Shown here: positions 53,366 to 62,809 of the stretch, one piece after another
Layout: each line of letters starts with the position of its first letter
Position numbering within the stretch: position 1 is the first letter of the stretch
Assembly (NCBI GenBank): GCA_965220095.1
Contig: OZ244805.1
Coordinates: 1,364,001-1,428,000, forward strand
DNA from: Bin87 sp965220095
GTDB lineage: Bacteria; Chloroflexota; Dehalococcoidia; Lucifugimonadales; UBA3495
Reading direction: 5' to 3'
DNA: 64,000 nt
Program-made: the position numbers and the translations under genes
Notes under the pieces: model-generated
Seen by the model: only the letters and a program-made list of their open reading frames with translations
The model's database searches: none
What the model was told of the DNA's origin: nothing

Positions 53366-54691
53366 ATGGTTACCAACTTTCAATCGCACTACATACCCAA
53401 CACCGCTTCCGAGCAAGATGAGCTGCTGGCCGCCATCGGCCTGCGCAGCGTGGACGACCTGTTTCAGGACATCCCCGACGGGTACCGCAATCCCACGCTG
53501 GACCTGCCGCCGCCCATGTCCGAGCTGGAAATCCAGCGCGAGCTGGGGGAACTGGCCGCCCGTAACCGGCCATTGGGGAGCGGCCCATCGTTCCTCGGCG
53601 CCGGTTCTTACCACCATTTCATACCGTCCATCGTTAAAGCGCTGATTACGCGCGGCGAATTCCTCACCGCGTATACGCCCTACCAGCCCGAAGTGTCGCA
53701 GGGAACCCTGCAAGTAATCTTTGAGTTCCAAACCATGATCAGCGGGTTGTACGGCATGGAGGTTGCAAACGCAGGAATGTACGACGGTGCAACCAGCCTG
53801 GCCGAGGCGGTGCTGATGGCTTGCCGCGTTACCCGTCGGGAACACGTAATCGTCAGCGATTCGGTAGCGCCGGCATACCGTCAGGTCATTGCCACCTACT
53901 GCCAGGCGCAGGGCATCGTTATTGATATAGTGCCGTCGGCGGACGCCGGCGGTGCGGTTACGGAAGCTACCGCAGGAATCGTCGCCCAGTATCCCAACTT
54001 CTACGGCGGACTGGACGACCTGCCCGGTTTGGCTGAAGCCGCCCACGCCGACGGGGCGCTGCTGGTGGTTTCAGCAGACCCGCTGGCCATGGGTATGCTC
54101 CGTCCCCCCGGCGATTTCGGCGCTGATATCGTTACCGGCGAGGGGCAACCGCTGGGCATCCCGCCATCTTACGGCGGCCCATACCTGGGGCTGTTCAGCT
54201 GCCAACAGCAATACATCCGTCAGATGCCCAGCCGCCTGGTGGGGCGCACCACCGACACAGCAGGTCGCACGGGCTACGTGTTGACGCTGCAAACCCGCGA
54301 GCAGCACATCCGGCGCGAACGGGCCACCTCCAACATTTGCACCAACGAGGCGCTGTACGCTCTCGCATCGTCGATATATCTGGCGGCCATGGGACGGCAG
54401 GGCCTGCGGCAGGTGGCGGAGCTGTGCTACCACAAGGCCCACTACGCCGCCCAAGGCATCGGCGAGTTGCCGCAGTACTCGGTAATGCAGCACGGCGAGT
54501 TCTTCCAGGAATTCGTAGTGTCCTGCCCCGCACCGCCTGAAGAAATTAACCGGCAATTGATGGCGAAAAACATTCTCGGCGGACTTGACGTGAGCGACCG
54601 TTTCGCCAATGGAATGCTGCTGTGCGTAACCGAAATGAACACTCGCGGCGAGATTGACGCGTTGGTGGACGCTCTGTCCGCCATCAGATAA
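53366..54691 (+). CDS. gcvPA: Glycine dehydrogenase (decarboxylating) subunit 1
   Basis: N-terminal half of the split P protein. 441 residues. Begins HYIPNTASEQDELLAAIGL and contains FLGAGSYHHFIPSIVKAL, TAYTPYQPEVSQGTLQ and GVVSADPLAM-type segments typical of subunit 1. It works with gcvPB as an alpha2beta2 enzyme that decarboxylates glycine and loads the H protein. The ATG at 53366 lies after GGAG. Confidence 0.96.
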   Translation: MVTNFQSHYIPNTASEQDELLAAIGLRSVDDLFQDIPDGYRNPTLDLPPPMSELEIQRELGELAARNRPLGSGPSFLGAGSYHHFIPSIVKALITRGEFLTAYTPYQPEVSQGTLQVIFEFQTMISGLYGMEVANAGMYDGATSLAEAVLMACRVTRREHVIVSDSVAPAYRQVIATYCQAQGIVIDIVPSADAGGAVTEATAGIVAQYPNFYGGLDDLPGLAEAAHADGALLVVSADPLAMGMLRPPGDFGADIVTGEGQPLGIPPSYGGPYLGLFSCQQQYIRQMPSRLVGRTTDTAGRTGYVLTLQTREQHIRRERATSNICTNEALYALASSIYLAAMGRQGLRQVAELCYHKAHYAAQGIGELPQYSVMQHGEFFQEFVVSCPAPPEEINRQLMAKNILGGLDVSDRFANGMLLCVTEMNTRGEIDALVDALSAIR

Positions 54692-54782
54692 CCGCGCTAA
54701 TCCATCGTCCCGCTACTCTGATTTGCCGAGAATCCTGGCCAAACAATCTGGCCGCGAAACCTGACCGGAGTTCCTTCTGACC

Positions 54783-56252
54783 ATGTTGCAAAAAGGCGGA
54801 AACCGCGAAACAACCAAATTGCTGATGGATCGCAGCGTGCCGGGCCGGGTAGGCGTCGTTACACCTGCTCTGGACGTACCCGCGGCGCCACTCCCCAGCG
54901 CGACCTACCTGCGCGATGATTTGCCGTTGCCCGAGGTTTCAGAGCCGGAGGTCGTGCAGTATTTCACGGCATTGAGCCAGCTGAACTTCAGCATCGACAC
55001 CCACTTCTACCCGTTGGGGTCGTGCACGATGAAGTACAACCCCAAGATAAACGACGAGGTAGCGTTCCTGCCAGGTTTCGCCGGCATCCACCCGCAACAG
55101 CCGGCGGCACAGTCTCAGGGCGCCCTGGAGTTGCTTTACCGATTGCAGGACTTCCTGACCGAAATCACGGGGATGCAAGCAACCAGTCTGGCGACGCTGG
55201 CCGGCGCCCACGGCGAGCTGGGCGGCGTACTCATGATCCGGGCCTACCATCTGGCTCACGGAGACTCTGGGCGCACGAAGATGGCAATACCGGACAGCGC
55301 CCACGGAACCAACCCGGCGTCGGCGGCGATGGCCGGCTTTGACGTGGTGACGCTGCCCTCCGACGCTAACGGCAACACCGACCTGGATGCGTTGCGCCAG
55401 TTGGCCGGAGATGATCTGGCCGGCGTGATGATAACGCTGCCCAGCACGTTGGGCCTGTTCGACACCAACATCCTGGAAGTGTGCCGGGTGGTGCACGAAT
55501 GCGGCGGGCTGGTGTACGGCGACGGCGCGAACATGAACGCCCTGCTCGGTCGAACCAAGCTGGGGGACCTGGGTTTCGATGTCTGCCATCTGAACCTGCA
55601 CAAGACGTTCAGCACACCCCACGGAGGCGGCGGGCCGGGCGCCGGCCCGGTGTGCTGCGGCGCGAACCTGGCCGAATATCTGGCCGCGCCAATGGTCGAG
55701 CGAACCGAGTCAGGCGAGTATGCGCTGGTTGAGCCGGCGAATAGCATCGGCAAAATCAGCGGGTTTCACGGCAACTTTGGTGTGCTGGTGCGGGCCTACA
55801 CTTACATTCGCACGCTGGGCGCGGCGGGGCTAATTTCAATCAGCGCCAACGCGGTGCTCAACGCCAACTACCTGATGCACGCGCTGAAAGACACCTACGC
55901 GCTGCCCTACGACCGCACGTGTATGCACGAGGTAGTGTTCTCCGCAGACCGGCAGCGAGAGCGGGGCGTGAGCGGACTGGAAGTCGCCAAACGCCTGCTG
56001 GATTACGGGTTCCACGCGCCCACCATGTATTTCCCGCTCATCGTGCATGAGGCGTTGATGATTGAGCCGACCGAGTCAGAAACCAGGGACACGCTGGATG
56101 CGTTCATAGACGCTCTGCGCGCCATCGACGGCGAAGCTTCCTCCGACCCGTCGCTGGTGCAGCACGCGCCGCACACCACTCCGGTGTCTCGGCTGGACGA
56201 GGCGACGGCAGCCCGCCGGCCGGTGCTCAGGTGGGAAGCGGCGGCGGATTAG
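54783..56252 (+). CDS. gcvPB: Glycine dehydrogenase (decarboxylating) subunit 2
   Basis: C-terminal, PLP-binding half of the split P protein. 489 residues. The PLP lysine is K274 in CHLNLHKTFSTPHGGGGPG. The signature FYPLGSCTMKYNPKIND is present. It follows gcvPA by 91 bp. The stop overlaps the convergent TOPRIM-like pseudogene by 4 bp. Confidence 0.97.
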   Translation: MLQKGGNRETTKLLMDRSVPGRVGVVTPALDVPAAPLPSATYLRDDLPLPEVSEPEVVQYFTALSQLNFSIDTHFYPLGSCTMKYNPKINDEVAFLPGFAGIHPQQPAAQSQGALELLYRLQDFLTEITGMQATSLATLAGAHGELGGVLMIRAYHLAHGDSGRTKMAIPDSAHGTNPASAAMAGFDVVTLPSDANGNTDLDALRQLAGDDLAGVMITLPSTLGLFDTNILEVCRVVHECGGLVYGDGANMNALLGRTKLGDLGFDVCHLNLHKTFSTPHGGGGPGAGPVCCGANLAEYLAAPMVERTESGEYALVEPANSIGKISGFHGNFGVLVRAYTYIRTLGAAGLISISANAVLNANYLMHALKDTYALPYDRTCMHEVVFSADRQRERGVSGLEVAKRLLDYGFHAPTMYFPLIVHEALMIEPTESETRDTLDAFIDALRAIDGEASSDPSLVQHAPHTTPVSRLDEATAARRPVLRWEAAAD

Positions 56253-56861
56253 GGGCTACGGTTGCGGGACAATTCGGCAATACGAACAATGGCCCGGTTC
56301 AGGCTGGGAGCAATGGCACGCGCAGCCTCTGGGTTCCAAACATCGGAAGCAAACGAGCTAATGCGTTCGTTGTATCCGGGGCCCGTGCCTCTGGTACTTC
56401 CGGAACGGGGGACGATAGCTTCGCGCAATCTTCGGTTTGGGCTTCTCCTAGCCAATCCTACCAAGCACTCCTTGGGTTGAGTAACGCTCTCAGGCTTGCG
56501 TGGTATTAAGCTTTCAGAAATATCTAACCATTGCGACACTTGTTGTCGATCGGCAATCAGCCATGCCTCGATTTCCGTCACAGCGATTCGGAACACCAAA
56601 TTGGGTGACAAACGCAATCCTTGGCGCCATTCCGCAATTAATTTAAATCGGACACAATTGAGGGTTATCTAAATCGGTGACAACAAGCATAGGACCCCTA
56701 TATTGGGCGATTTTGTTAAACGTTGGCATCTGTTCCTTAAGCTGTCCAAAACCGCTCAACCCCATTGTCTGGGCCCATTGAAGTCCAGGCGCGTATTCAC
56801 GAATCAAGCGCAACGCTACTGATTCAGACACTACGTCTTCGACACCCAGAGTAACCATCAC
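56249..56861 (-). pseudogene. TOPRIM-like (DUF4276-type) protein with a frameshift
   Basis: From 56861 the frame reads MVTLGVEDVVSESVALRLI ... GPMLVVTDLDNPQLCPI and stops at 56643. The +1 frame continues RFKLIAEWRQGLRLSPNLVF, RIAVTEIEAWLIAD... to 56249, so a one-base change split the gene. The pattern VEDVVSESVALRL (acidic E) and VVTDLDN (DxD) matches a TOPRIM-like nuclease fold. It lies directly after an ATPase gene, as in two-gene ATPase plus TOPRIM defence systems. Confidence 0.65.
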
Positions 56862-56862
56862 G

Positions 56863-57420
56863 TCATCCAGTTAGCCCCAACCCCATCGGAAGCTGATAAC
56901 CCGGGTTGCGAAACGGAGCGATTTCACCGGGCATGACCCCGGCTCGTAAAACGTCCCGCATACTTTGGTCTTCAGCCATTGTTTTCACTGTCGATCCATC
57001 TTTACCAGGTGTGATGTAAAACACTTCCCACCCGTCAATCCCTTGATCGCATAGCAGGTCGGAACTATGGGTTGTGAGGATTACCTGGCGCCGTTCGTTG
57101 TGGCGTGCCCCATCTCGTCGGCGACGGGTGGGACGGCTTAAAATATAAATCAACCCGGCCAGTCGCAAAATGATGTCACGATTAAGGGAAATTTCCGGTT
57201 CTTCCAAGAGCAGCAACCCACCGCGTTCCAGCAGAGACCAAAACAACCCGATCAGACGCAACGTACCATCAGAAAACTGGTCTTCCCTTTGCCAGACATC
57301 GTTGGCCCTCCAGTTGTGAAAACGTGCTTTCAAGTGGGGCCGACCATTGTTATCGCGCTCAAATGCGATCTCTTCTAGCTGTGGGACTATATGCGACAGG
57401 GCAACCGCGATCTTATTCAA
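56863..57420 (-). pseudogene. 5'-truncated ABC/RecF-type ATPase
   Basis: Only the C-terminal half of an AAA/ABC-class ATPase is present: signature region QFSDGTLRLIGLFWSLLERG, Walker B LLLLEEPEISLN and the switch ILTTHSSDLL. Walker A and the rest of the N-terminus are missing, cut off where an IS630 element begins near 57430-57445. The frame is still open through NTRKSRLNKIAVALSHIV to that junction. Paired with the TOPRIM-like gene 1 bp downstream. Confidence 0.78.
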
Positions 57421-57439
57421 GCGGCTTTTCCTAGTATTG

Positions 57440-58432
57440 GATCAAACTTGTATAGGCAGATGAAGGATGAAACGGGCTATGGTTGCTACGCTGGTGGTGA
57501 AACAGCGGTGCGGGAGGTGTGGCATCCATGGTTGCAGAGAAATATGCGGTACGGTTGTCGGCGGAAGATCGGGACCAACTGGAGCGGTTGATCCGTAGCG
57601 GCCAGCGCTCCGCTCGGGTCATCAATCGGGCGCGCATCCTCCTCAAGACTGACGAAGGGTGGAGCGCCCCCCAGGTGGTGGCGGCCCTGGACACGTCGCA
57701 GCGCACGGTGTTCCGCACCAAACGGCGGTACGCCGAAGAGGGGTTGGAGGGCGTGCTGCACGACCACCCCCAAGCCAATCGGTATCGCAAGTTGGATGAT
57801 CGGGGTGAAGCCCACCTGATTGCCTTGGCGTGCAGCGACGCCCCCGAGGGCCATGAGCACTGGACCCTGCGTTTGTTGGCCGACCAGGTGGTGGAGTTGG
57901 GATTGGTGGCGTCGCCGTCCTACGAGACGGTCAGGCTCAGGCTCAAAAAAACACCCTCAAACCCTGGCGGAAGCAGCAGTGGTGCATCTCTCGGATGAAC
58001 GGGGAGTTTGTGGCGGCCATGGAGGACGTGCTGGACCTGTACGGCGAACCCTACGACCCCGATCGGCCGGTGGTGTGCTTCGACGAGACCTCCACCCAGT
58101 TGCTGGCCGACGTGCGGGAGCCGTTGCCCGCCCAGCCGGGACGACCGCGTCGGCAGGACTATGAGTATCGACGCGGGGCACCCGCAACATCTTCCTGGCC
58201 TGTGAACCCTTGGCTGGCTGGCGCCACGTAGCCATCACGGAGCGGCGTACCATGCCGGACTTCGCCCACCGGATGCGGTGGCTGGTTGACGTGGCCTACC
58301 CCGATGCCCCGGTGGTGCGAGTGGTGCTGGACAACCTGAATACCCACCGCATGGCGTCCCTCTACGAGACCTTCCCGGCTGCTGAGGCCCGGCGCATCAT
58401 GAAGCGGCTGGAGTTTCACCACACGCCCAAAC
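57440..58432 (+). mobile_element. IS630-family element, right end deleted (boundaries approximate)
   Basis: Begins within the truncated ATPase gene and ends abruptly at the left end of IS701-like copy 2. The transposase reads EKYAVRLSAEDRDQLERLI ... HWTLRLLADQVVELGL, then MNGEFVAAMEDVLDLYGEPY, FDETSTQLLADVREPLP, VLDNLNTHRMASLYETF. Its C-terminal motif stops at FHHTPK, where IS630 enzymes normally continue GSWLN. Two frame breaks occur: at an A7 run (57945-57951; a -1 slip site typical of the family) and a missing G near 58175. Confidence 0.8.
57519..58432 (+). pseudogene. IS630-family transposase, frameshifted and truncated
   Basis: N-terminal helix-turn-helix domain (TDEGWSAPQVVAALDTSQRTV) in frame one to 57998; the first catalytic Asp (FDETS) in the second frame (57995-58231); the second (VLDNLNTH) in a third (58210 on). 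The final catalytic Glu is lost with the deleted C-terminus. Even with programmed slippage at the A7 run the second break and the truncation make it inactive. Confidence 0.85.
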
Positions 58433-58511
58433 CTGGACTTTACGCATAATTTAGAAAAAGTATAAAGACAGGGTAAGCTGGCCTGACCAAAATCTCACTA
58501 AAGGCCCAGCT

Positions 58512-59084
58512 ATGCTTACCCTGCCCAATGCCATTGTATCCATACTCATTCCCTTCGCAACGCTGTTTACCAACCCGACCTGGCGGAAAGCCCAGGTACT
58601 GCTGGTGGGCGCGATCCTGACCCCGGGTCAGCGCACCGTCGCCGCGGCCCTGCGGGTCATGGGCCGCAGCGATCACCGCGATTACGCCCGCTACCATGAG
58701 GTGCTCAACCGGGCGGTGTGGTCGCCCCGTGCAGCGGCGCGCATCCTCTTGGTGTTGCTGCTCCAGCACCTTGATGGTGGGGATGGCCCCTTGGTCTTCG
58801 GCATCGACGAAACCCTGGAGCGGCGTCGCGGCGCCAAGATCAAAGGTCGGGGCATCTACCGCGACGCGGTGCGTTCCAGCCGGAGCCAACTGGTCAAGGC
58901 CAGCGGCCTGCGCTGGATCTCCCTGATGTGGCTGGGCCACGTGCCTTGGGCCGGACGCCATTGGGCCCTGCCGGCGCTCACCGTGCTGGCGCCCTCGACC
59001 CGGTACTACCAACAGCAGGGACGTCGGCACAAGAAGCTCACCGACTGGGCGCGACAGATGATCCTGCAACCCCGCTCATGGTGA
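58512..59084 (+). CDS. IS701-like transposase, N-terminal frame (copy 2)
   Basis: 190 codons, same protein as in copy 1, with the first catalytic Asp in FGIDETLE. It ends QPRSW then TGA, at the same shift point as copy 1. Confidence 0.85.
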   Translation: MLTLPNAIVSILIPFATLFTNPTWRKAQVLLVGAILTPGQRTVAAALRVMGRSDHRDYARYHEVLNRAVWSPRAAARILLVLLLQHLDGGDGPLVFGIDETLERRRGAKIKGRGIYRDAVRSSRSQLVKASGLRWISLMWLGHVPWAGRHWALPALTVLAPSTRYYQQQGRRHKKLTDWARQMILQPRSW

Positions 59085-59127
59085 GCCTGCCGAACCACGC
59101 TGGCTGCCCCAACGTCCACTGGCGCTG

Positions 59128-59895
59128 GTGGGCGACAACAGCTACGCCGTGCTGGACCTGCTCCACTGCTGCCAATCCCTCCGTGAACCCGTTACCCTCA
59201 TTGCCAGACTACGGCTGGACGCCGCTCTCTATGCGCCCGCGCCAGCCCGTCAGCCGGGTCAGAACGGCCGCCCGCCGCTGAAAGGCGCGCGGCGACCCGC
59301 GCTGAAAACGATCCTCGACCAGCCCCAGGCAACTTGGGCCAGCGTGGCCGTGGCCTGCTATGACGGCGCCACCCGCACCGTGGAACTCACGTCGCAAACG
59401 GCGGTCTGGTACCGCTCCGGCAAGTCTCCAGTCCGCATCCGCTGGGTGCTGATCCGAGATCCCCAGGGCTCCTTCGCCACCCAGGCCTTGCTGTGCACCG
59501 ACCCCGCCGCGGACCCGACCCAGATCCTGGAATGGTTTGTCCTGCGCTGGCAACTGGAAGTTACCTTCCGGGAGGTGCGGACCCACCTGGGCCTGGAAAC
59601 CCAACGCCAGTGGTCCGACCTGGCCATCGCCCGCACCACGCCCGTCCTGCTGGGAATCTTCTCCTGGACCACCCTGGCCGCCCACGGGTTGCAAAAACAG
59701 CGCCCCATGACCCAGCGCCGAGCGGCCTGGTACGACAAGCCGTTGCCGACCTTCGTGGACGCCATTGCCCTGGTGCGACGCCACCTGTGGCTGGCCTCGG
59801 AGGGTTTTTCAACGTCGGCCGTCGACCCCGATACGCAGGAACTCCCAGTCGCTCTGTACCACCGACTTGTCGATTCCCTGGCTTACGCCGCTTGA
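59128..59895 (+). CDS. IS701-like transposase, C-terminal frame (copy 2)
   Basis: 255 codons from GTG. Carries the second Asp (GDNSYAVLDL) and the Glu in LEVTFREVRTHLGLETQ. Differs from copy 1 at a few residues (R for Q and L for V around the Glu motif, C for W in VAVACYD). The +1 shift relative to the N-terminal frame is shared with copy 1. Confidence 0.85.
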   Translation: MGDNSYAVLDLLHCCQSLREPVTLIARLRLDAALYAPAPARQPGQNGRPPLKGARRPALKTILDQPQATWASVAVACYDGATRTVELTSQTAVWYRSGKSPVRIRWVLIRDPQGSFATQALLCTDPAADPTQILEWFVLRWQLEVTFREVRTHLGLETQRQWSDLAIARTTPVLLGIFSWTTLAAHGLQKQRPMTQRRAAWYDKPLPTFVDAIALVRRHLWLASEGFSTSAVDPDTQELPVALYHRLVDSLAYAA

Positions 59896-59936
59896 AATGC
59901 GGAAAGTCCAGCTTAGGGATGTTTCTTGCGGAATGG

Positions 59937-59942
59937 TATAAT
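59937..59942 (+). promoter_or_regulatory. Extended -10 promoter candidate for the vWA/PP2C/kinase cassette
   Basis: TGGTATAAT (TGn plus perfect TATAAT) lies 54 bp before the ATG at 59996 and 26 bp past the IS701-like end. The inserted element may have replaced the original upstream region of this promoter. Confidence 0.5.
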
Positions 59943-60579
59943 CCCCCAAATTAACCAAAGACGGTTACTAGCATCTGACGTTGAGCGATACCGTTATGCC
60001 ATACACCGCAGAAATCAGCCGCGCCAACCCCGCCTGCTTCCTGTTTCTGGTCGTCCAGTGCATGGGAATGGGTTTTGATATGCCTGGACAGCCGGGGCAG
60101 ACCAAGGGGGACGTGTCAGCGGACGCCGTTAACCGGATTGTGGATGCACTGTCCCAACGCTGCTCCTCGGGAATGGATGTGCGGGACTACTTCCATGTCG
60201 GCATTCTGGGATTTTCTTCCGAGGGATTGATTCTCAATAGGAACAAGCTCATCAACACCAGCGCACTCGCTGGCACTACGCCGGAGCGACCGTTCTTGCC
60301 CATCAGCCAAGTGGTGGAGGTGGCGGAAATAGAGGAGAGGCTAGTTAAGGAGAACTACGGCGGCGGTGAGATCGTCGAAGTCACCCGGCGGATGCCGGTG
60401 TGGCTGCGGAGCCACATCGGGAGGTGGGACCCGATGTGCGCCATGTTGAGGCTGATGGAGCAACCCCTGGCGGAATGGATCGGCCAGCACCCCAACTCAT
60501 ACCCGCCCATCGTCATTATCATCTGCGATGGCTGGTCCACTGACGGCGATCCGCAGAAGGAGGCCGAAAGCATAAGAGC

Positions 60580-60993
60580 CTATCCTAATAACCCGGCGGC
60601 TCTGAGGGCGATGAGGGCGCAGGCGAAATGCAGGAAGGCAATGTAGTTGGCGGGAGACTTGTCCCAACGGACCAATATCCGCCGGAAGCGGTTCAGCCAA
60701 CTGTGCGTCCGTTCCACCACCCAGCGTCGGGCTTTGAAGCCGGCCGCTTTCTTGATGGCCTGGGCCTCTTCGCCCCGGCTGCGGATGTGCGCCGTGAAGC
60801 CGAACTCGTCCAGGGTGCGGCGCACCTCATTGAAGTCGTAGCCCTTATCCAGGCACATACCCTGGGCGGTCTCCGGACTGGGTACGGGTCGCGGCACCGG
60901 CAGGCTGTCCACCGTGGCCCGCACCAGCTTCATGTCGTGGCGGTTGGCTCCGTCCACCGCCAGCCCCACCGGAATGCCTTGGGCTTCGGTCAA
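60580..60993 (-). CDS. IS5-family transposase, frame B
   Basis: 137 codons. Contains the second catalytic Asp (CLDKGYDFNEVRRTL) and the C-terminal Glu motif KARRWVVERTHSWLNRFRRIL. The frame is open upstream through KTGPNPTDRGKSGVKRSLL, so the natural product is likely a fusion made by frameshifting from frame A. Confidence 0.87.
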   Translation of the reverse strand: MTEAQGIPVGLAVDGANRHDMKLVRATVDSLPVPRPVPSPETAQGMCLDKGYDFNEVRRTLDEFGFTAHIRSRGEEAQAIKKAAGFKARRWVVERTHSWLNRFRRILVRWDKSPANYIAFLHFACALIALRAAGLLG

Positions 60994-61015
60994 CAGGCTG
61001 CGCTTGACCCCGCTC

Positions 61016-61468
61016 TTACCCCGGTCGGTGGGATTGGGCCCGGTTTTTTCCCCCGCCCAGGGGCGCTTTGGTCAGCGCCCCGTCCATGCTCAGCCAGCTC
61101 CAGTCCAAGCCCTGCAATTCGTCGTAGCGTTCCAGCCCCGTCCGCCATAGCTCCCGGAATACCCCGGCGGCCACCCATTCCTGGAAGCGCAAATGAGCGG
61201 TGGAGCCGGAGCAAATGCCCGTGGCGTCCAGAGCTTTCCACTGGCAGCCGGTACGCAGCACGTAGAATATGCCGTTGGCGCAAGTCCGGTCGGGCACTCG
61301 GGGCCGGCCGCCGCCCAGAGGATGGGTATTCACCCGCTGGGGAATCAGCGGGGCCAGCACCGCCCACAGCTCGTCGGATACCTGAAAGGAGCCGGTGGTG
61401 GGGTTGGTCGGTGTGGCCGGGCCAGCGCGCTTGGGTCGCGGTGGCTTGGGTTCTTTCGCTTTAGTCAT
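61016..61468 (-). CDS. IS5-family transposase, frame A
   Basis: 150 codons. N-terminal part with VSDELWAVLAPLIPQRVNTHPLGGGRPRVPDR and WSWLSMDGALTKAPLGGGKNRA (first catalytic Asp in MDGA). It ends soon after a GGGGGAAAAAACC run, where a frame change would lead into frame B, as in IS427-type elements that use frameshifting. Confidence 0.87.
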   Translation of the reverse strand: MTKAKEPKPPRPKRAGPATPTNPTTGSFQVSDELWAVLAPLIPQRVNTHPLGGGRPRVPDRTCANGIFYVLRTGCQWKALDATGICSGSTAHLRFQEWVAAGVFRELWRTGLERYDELQGLDWSWLSMDGALTKAPLGGGKNRAQSHRPG

Positions 61469-61928
61469 TCCCCCAGTTTAGCCCAGGTTTGGTTTTTAGG
61501 ATAGGCTCTAAGGAGTATGCGAACCAACGACGGCAACGTCCTGCTGTTCACGGTCCACCTTTCTTCCGGTGACGAAGCACTTCCAACCCATTTCCCCAGT
61601 CGGGAACAAGGCCTGCAATCAATCGGGGAGGGCGTAGACGACTCCAAGATGATGTTCCGTATGACGTCCGTCCTGCCCGAACCCAGCCGTCAGCAGGCGG
61701 CCAGCATGGGGTTCCAGGTGGATGAACTCGCCCGCGGTTTTGTCCTGAACGCCGACGCGGTGTCACTGGCCCAGTTCCTGGACATCGGGACCCGCGGCCC
61801 TTCCAACCTGCACTGACCGTGCGATCGGGCTCGCGGTTTGGCCAAATTTTCGGTGCCAGGCATCAATTGATTAACAACAACCCGTCAGGAACGGACGCCC
61901 GTTCAGCGACGGCAAGGAGGCCTCCGAA

Positions 61929-62791
61929 ATGCCCTATTCCGCCGACATAAGCCGTGCCAACCCAGGCTGCTTTCTGTTTCTGGTCGACCGGTCGGGTTCC
62001 ATGACTGGGGCGCTGGCCGGCCAGCCGGGGCAGCGCAAAATGGACCAGGCGGCTGACGCCATCAACCGCATACTGGACGCAGTGTCCCAGCGCTGTTCAC
62101 AAGGTATGGATATACGCGATTATTTCCACATCGCCGTGCTGGGCTATAACACCGACGATAGGGGGAATCCCATAGTCACCAGCGCTTTGCAGGGGACTAC
62201 TCCGGAAGCGCCTTTTTTGCTGATTAGCCAGGTGGTAGAGGCCGCGGAGGTGGTGGAACGGACGGTTTTCGCGAGAGCGACGGGGCCGGCGGCGTGATCG
62301 ATGTGGACCGACGGTTCCCGGTCTGGCTGCAACCCCACGCAGAGTACGGCACCCCCATGTGCACCGCGCTGCAGTACGCGTCTCAGGCCATCGAAACCTG
62401 GATTGGGCACTACCCCGATTCCTTCCCGCCCATCGTCATAAATGTCTCCGACGGTAACGCCACCGACGGCGACCCGGAGCTGCTGGCCCATCACATAATG
62501 GAACTCCAGACCAATGACGGCAACGCCCTGGTCTTCAACGTCCACCTTTCCGAGATTGCCACCATGCCGATTCAATTCCCGGACAGCGAGGAGGGTTTGC
62601 CTGACGAACTCGCCGTGCGGCTGTTTCGGATGTCGTCCATCCTGCCGGATGCCAGTCGTGGACTGGCGGCGAGCTTGGACATCTCGGTGAGCCCTGAGTC
62701 CCGCGGGTTCGTATTCAACGCCGACTTGACGTCGCTGGTGCAGTTCCTCGATATCGGCACTCGTGGCCCTACCGACGTTGAGCTTCACTGA
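61929..62791 (+). pseudogene. vWA (TerY-like) protein 2 with a frameshift or split gene
   Basis: First part 61929-62297 has a strong AAGGAGG site and an intact MIDAS D20-R-S22-G-S24 (CFLFLVDRSGSM). The frame ends ATGPAA-TGA, but the +1 frame there reads GFRESDGAGG then VIDVDRRFPVWL, homologous to protein 1, and continues to 62791. The second part could start at the GTG at 62294, overlapping the TGA (GTGA), so two coupled polypeptides are possible. Otherwise one base was lost or gained near 62262-62270. Confidence 0.75.
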
Positions 62792-62809
62792 CGACAAAAG
62801 GCGCCGACT

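Larger units (their letters stand above)
58433..59911 (+). mobile_element. IS701-like insertion sequence, copy 2 (plus orientation)
   Basis: Ends CTGGACTTTACGCAT (58433) and ATGCGGAAAGTCCAG (to 59911). Inserted in the IS630 transposase gene at FHHTPK. No matching target duplication exists: left flank CCCAAAC, right flank CTTAGGG. DNA expected on the right (rest of IS630 and the 5' half of the ATPase gene) is absent, so an adjacent deletion or rearrangement followed insertion. Confidence 0.88.
60576..61508 (-). mobile_element. IS5-family insertion sequence (933 bp), complete
   Basis: Terminal inverted repeats GAGCCTATCCTAA (60576) and TTAGGATAGGCTC (to 61508), flanked by the 3-bp direct repeat TAA (60573-60575 and 61509-61511), matching the TNA target preference of IS5 subgroups. 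It carries two overlapping-phase transposase frames on the minus strand. Recent: the target gene is otherwise continuous. Confidence 0.93.
59996..61816 (+). pseudogene. vWA (TerY-like) protein 1, split by an IS5-family insertion
   Basis: Coding parts 59996-60575 and 61512-61816 read in one frame once the IS and one TAA duplication are removed (..KEAESIR joins SMRTNDGNVLLFTVHLS). The full product would be about 294 residues, homologous to vWA protein 2. The MIDAS metal site is lost: LVVQCMGMG stands where protein 2 has LVDRSGSM, so Asp and both Ser are gone. Other conserved parts remain (RDYFHVGILGFS, PIVIIICDGWSTDGDP, AQFLDIGTRGPS). Start ATG 59996; TTG 59981 is an alternative. Confidence 0.85.

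Noticed and set aside
53341..54782. Glycine riboswitch upstream of gcvPA or between gcvPA and gcvPB
   Set aside because: The spacers are 25 bp and 91 bp with no tandem aptamer-like conserved core.
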